Positions 5,416-6,663 of a DNA stretch of 6,663 nt are shown here, in pieces. Position 1 is the first letter of the stretch, and every line of letters starts with the position of its first letter. The position numbers and the translations under genes are program-made. The stretch is from Gammaproteobacteria bacterium. GTDB lineage: Bacteria > Pseudomonadota > Gammaproteobacteria > Eutrophobiales > Eutrophobiaceae. Below the pieces are notes generated by a model that worked only from the letters and a program-made list of their open reading frames with translations, was not told the DNA's origin and ran no database searches. The DNA lies in assembly GCA_004356415.1 (NCBI GenBank), contig SMWN01000008.1:1-6663 (forward strand), written 5' to 3'.

Positions 5416-6663
5416 TCAGGCAACATTCGCCATTAACGCTTCTATCTCGGCGACTGTTTTTGGCATATCTTTGCTAAGCACATCGTGACCACCTTTAGTC
5501 ACCAAAATATCGTCCTCGATTCTGACACCGATATTCCACCATTTTTTTGCCAACCCTTTTGACCCGGCCGGTAAATACAATCCTGGTTCAACTGTCAGGA
5601 CCATGCCCGGTTCCAACATTCGCCAATCGCCACCCACTTTGTAATCGCCGACATCATGTACATCCATGCCCAGCCAATGACTGGTACGATGCATATAATA
5701 TTTGGCGTAGGAACGATCCTTTAGCAGCGTACTCACCTTGCCCTTGAGAATACCCAAGGCAAGCAGTCCCTCAGTAATCACTTCTATCGCAGCTTCGTGG
5801 GGATCATTCCAGTGATTGCCCGGTTTTACCTGCTCTATTGCGGCCGATTGTGCACTCAAAACAATCTCGTAGATTTCTTTTTGAGCCTTGGTAAATTTTC
5901 CATTAACAGGGAATGTACGCGAAATATCACTCGCATAGCCTTCATATTCAGCACCGGCATCTATCAGTAAAATGTCGCCGTCTTTGAGCTCATCTTGATT
6001 GTCTGTGTAATGCAGAATACAGCTGTTTGCCCCGCCACCAACAATCGAAGGATAGGCAGAAAACCTGGCCCCCTGTTGCATAAACTTATGAACAATTTCG
6101 GCTTCAAGTTGATATTCCATCAAGCCCGGCTGGCATATCTGCATTGCACTTTTATGTGCATTAGCCGAAATCCTGGCTGCCTTACGCATTGCTGAAATTT
6201 CCTGACGGCTTTTATAAAGTCGCATGTCATGCAGAATATGCGTTAGTGAGATGAACTCATTCGGGGCATTGACACCTGTACGCGCCTTATCCCGAACCTC
6301 ATTCACCCAACCCAGGACGCGCTGATCAAAAACTGCATCATGCCCCATGGTATAAAATATACGCTCTCTATCTTCAAGCATATTCGGCAAGATATCATCC
6401 ATATCTTCGATGGGGAAAGCATCATCTGCGCCGTAAATCTTACATGCCCCTTCCAGGCCGGCACGCTTGCCATCCCAGGTTTCTTTTTTTGGATCTCGCT
6501 CCCTGCAAAATAAAACATATTCGCCATGCGGCCGATCAGGGATGATAACGGCCACCGCCTCAGGTTCTGGATAAGCTGTCAGGTAATAAAAGTCACTATC
6601 AGGTCGAAATGGAAATTCAACATCATTATTTCTGATGTGTACCAAGGCTGTCGGCAAGATAGC
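5416..6663 (-). CDS. pepP: Xaa-Pro aminopeptidase (aminopeptidase P), 5' end outside window
   Basis: Cytoplasmic dinuclear metallopeptidase (M24B, pita-bread fold) that removes an N-terminal residue preceding proline. The frame is open to the right edge. The first visible residues (AILPTA, then IRNNDVEFPFRPDSDFYY) align with about residue 25 of E. coli PepP, so roughly 25 residues are missing and the TTG at 6657 is not a real start. The N-terminal creatinase-like domain runs to about residue 140 and the catalytic domain follows. All five metal ligands are present, counting from that TTG codon: Asp233 (LIDAG), Asp244 (ASDIS), His327 (TSHWLG), Glu357 (TVEPG) and Glu381 (RIEDD). The catalytic-site histidines are also there (His216 in ILHYT, His323 in YMH, His334 in VHDVG). 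The spacing matches E. coli PepP nearly exactly, so the enzyme should be active. It ends in TGA, 41 bp before ubiH, in the conserved pepP-ubiH-ubiI cluster. Confidence 0.97.
   Translation of the reverse strand, partial: AILPTALVHIRNNDVEFPFRPDSDFYYLTAYPEPEAVAVIIPDRPHGEYVLFCRERDPKKETWDGKRAGLEGACKIYGADDAFPIEDMDDILPNMLEDRERIFYTMGHDAVFDQRVLGWVNEVRDKARTGVNAPNEFISLTHILHDMRLYKSRQEISAMRKAARISANAHKSAMQICQPGLMEYQLEAEIVHKFMQQGARFSAYPSIVGGGANSCILHYTDNQDELKDGDILLIDAGAEYEGYASDISRTFPVNGKFTKAQKEIYEIVLSAQSAAIEQVKPGNHWNDPHEAAIEVITEGLLALGILKGKVSTLLKDRSYAKYYMHRTSHWLGMDVHDVGDYKVGGDWRMLEPGMVLTVEPGLYLPAGSKGLAKKWWNIGVRIEDDILVTKGGHDVLSKDMPKTVAEIEALMANVA

Noticed and set aside
6655..6657. TTG at 6657 as the pepP start codon
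   Set aside because: The frame is open to the window edge, the two preceding codons (Ala-Ile) fit the conserved AILPTA segment, and about 25 residues of the N-terminal domain would be missing.

Overview
The window looks like ordinary core chromosome of an aerobic, ubiquinone-making proteobacterium, most likely a gammaproteobacterium of moderate GC (mid-40s percent by eye). The gene order pepP-ubiH-ubiI is the one known from Escherichia coli and many gammaproteobacteria. The proteins resemble gammaproteobacterial versions in their motifs, although PurC is the long (about 300 residue) form rather than the short E. coli form. I cannot name a genus. I see no mobile element, CRISPR array, tRNA, rRNA or phage gene.

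Every gene is on the minus strand, so the transcription order runs from high to low coordinates. First comes pepP (5416-6663, its 5' end cut by the window edge), then ubiH (4121-5374) and ubiI (2882-4120). The ubiH stop codon directly abuts the ubiI TTG start. A 146-bp intergenic region (2736-2881) follows, holding a near-perfect 47-nt hairpin and a plausible promoter -10 box for the next gene. Next are glnS (1050-2735), purC (124 to about 1029, essentially touching glnS) and, 34 bp after purC, the first 29 codons of a gene that looks like a beta-class carbonic anhydrase, cut by the left edge.

Functionally there are two blocks. UbiH and UbiI are paralogous FAD monooxygenases that add ring hydroxyls in aerobic ubiquinone synthesis; PepP is an Xaa-Pro aminopeptidase that travels with them by conserved synteny rather than by known pathway. 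The second block joins glutaminyl-tRNA synthetase, the SAICAR synthase of purine synthesis and a probable carbonic anhydrase. The last two have a plausible link, because the bicarbonate made by carbonic anhydrase is used by PurK to make the precursor of the PurC substrate, but that link is inference.

I found no convincing undescribed system. The items most worth a second look are the intergenic palindrome and its position against the glnS promoter, the non-ATG and ambiguous starts of ubiI and purC, and the carbonic anhydrase placed behind purC.
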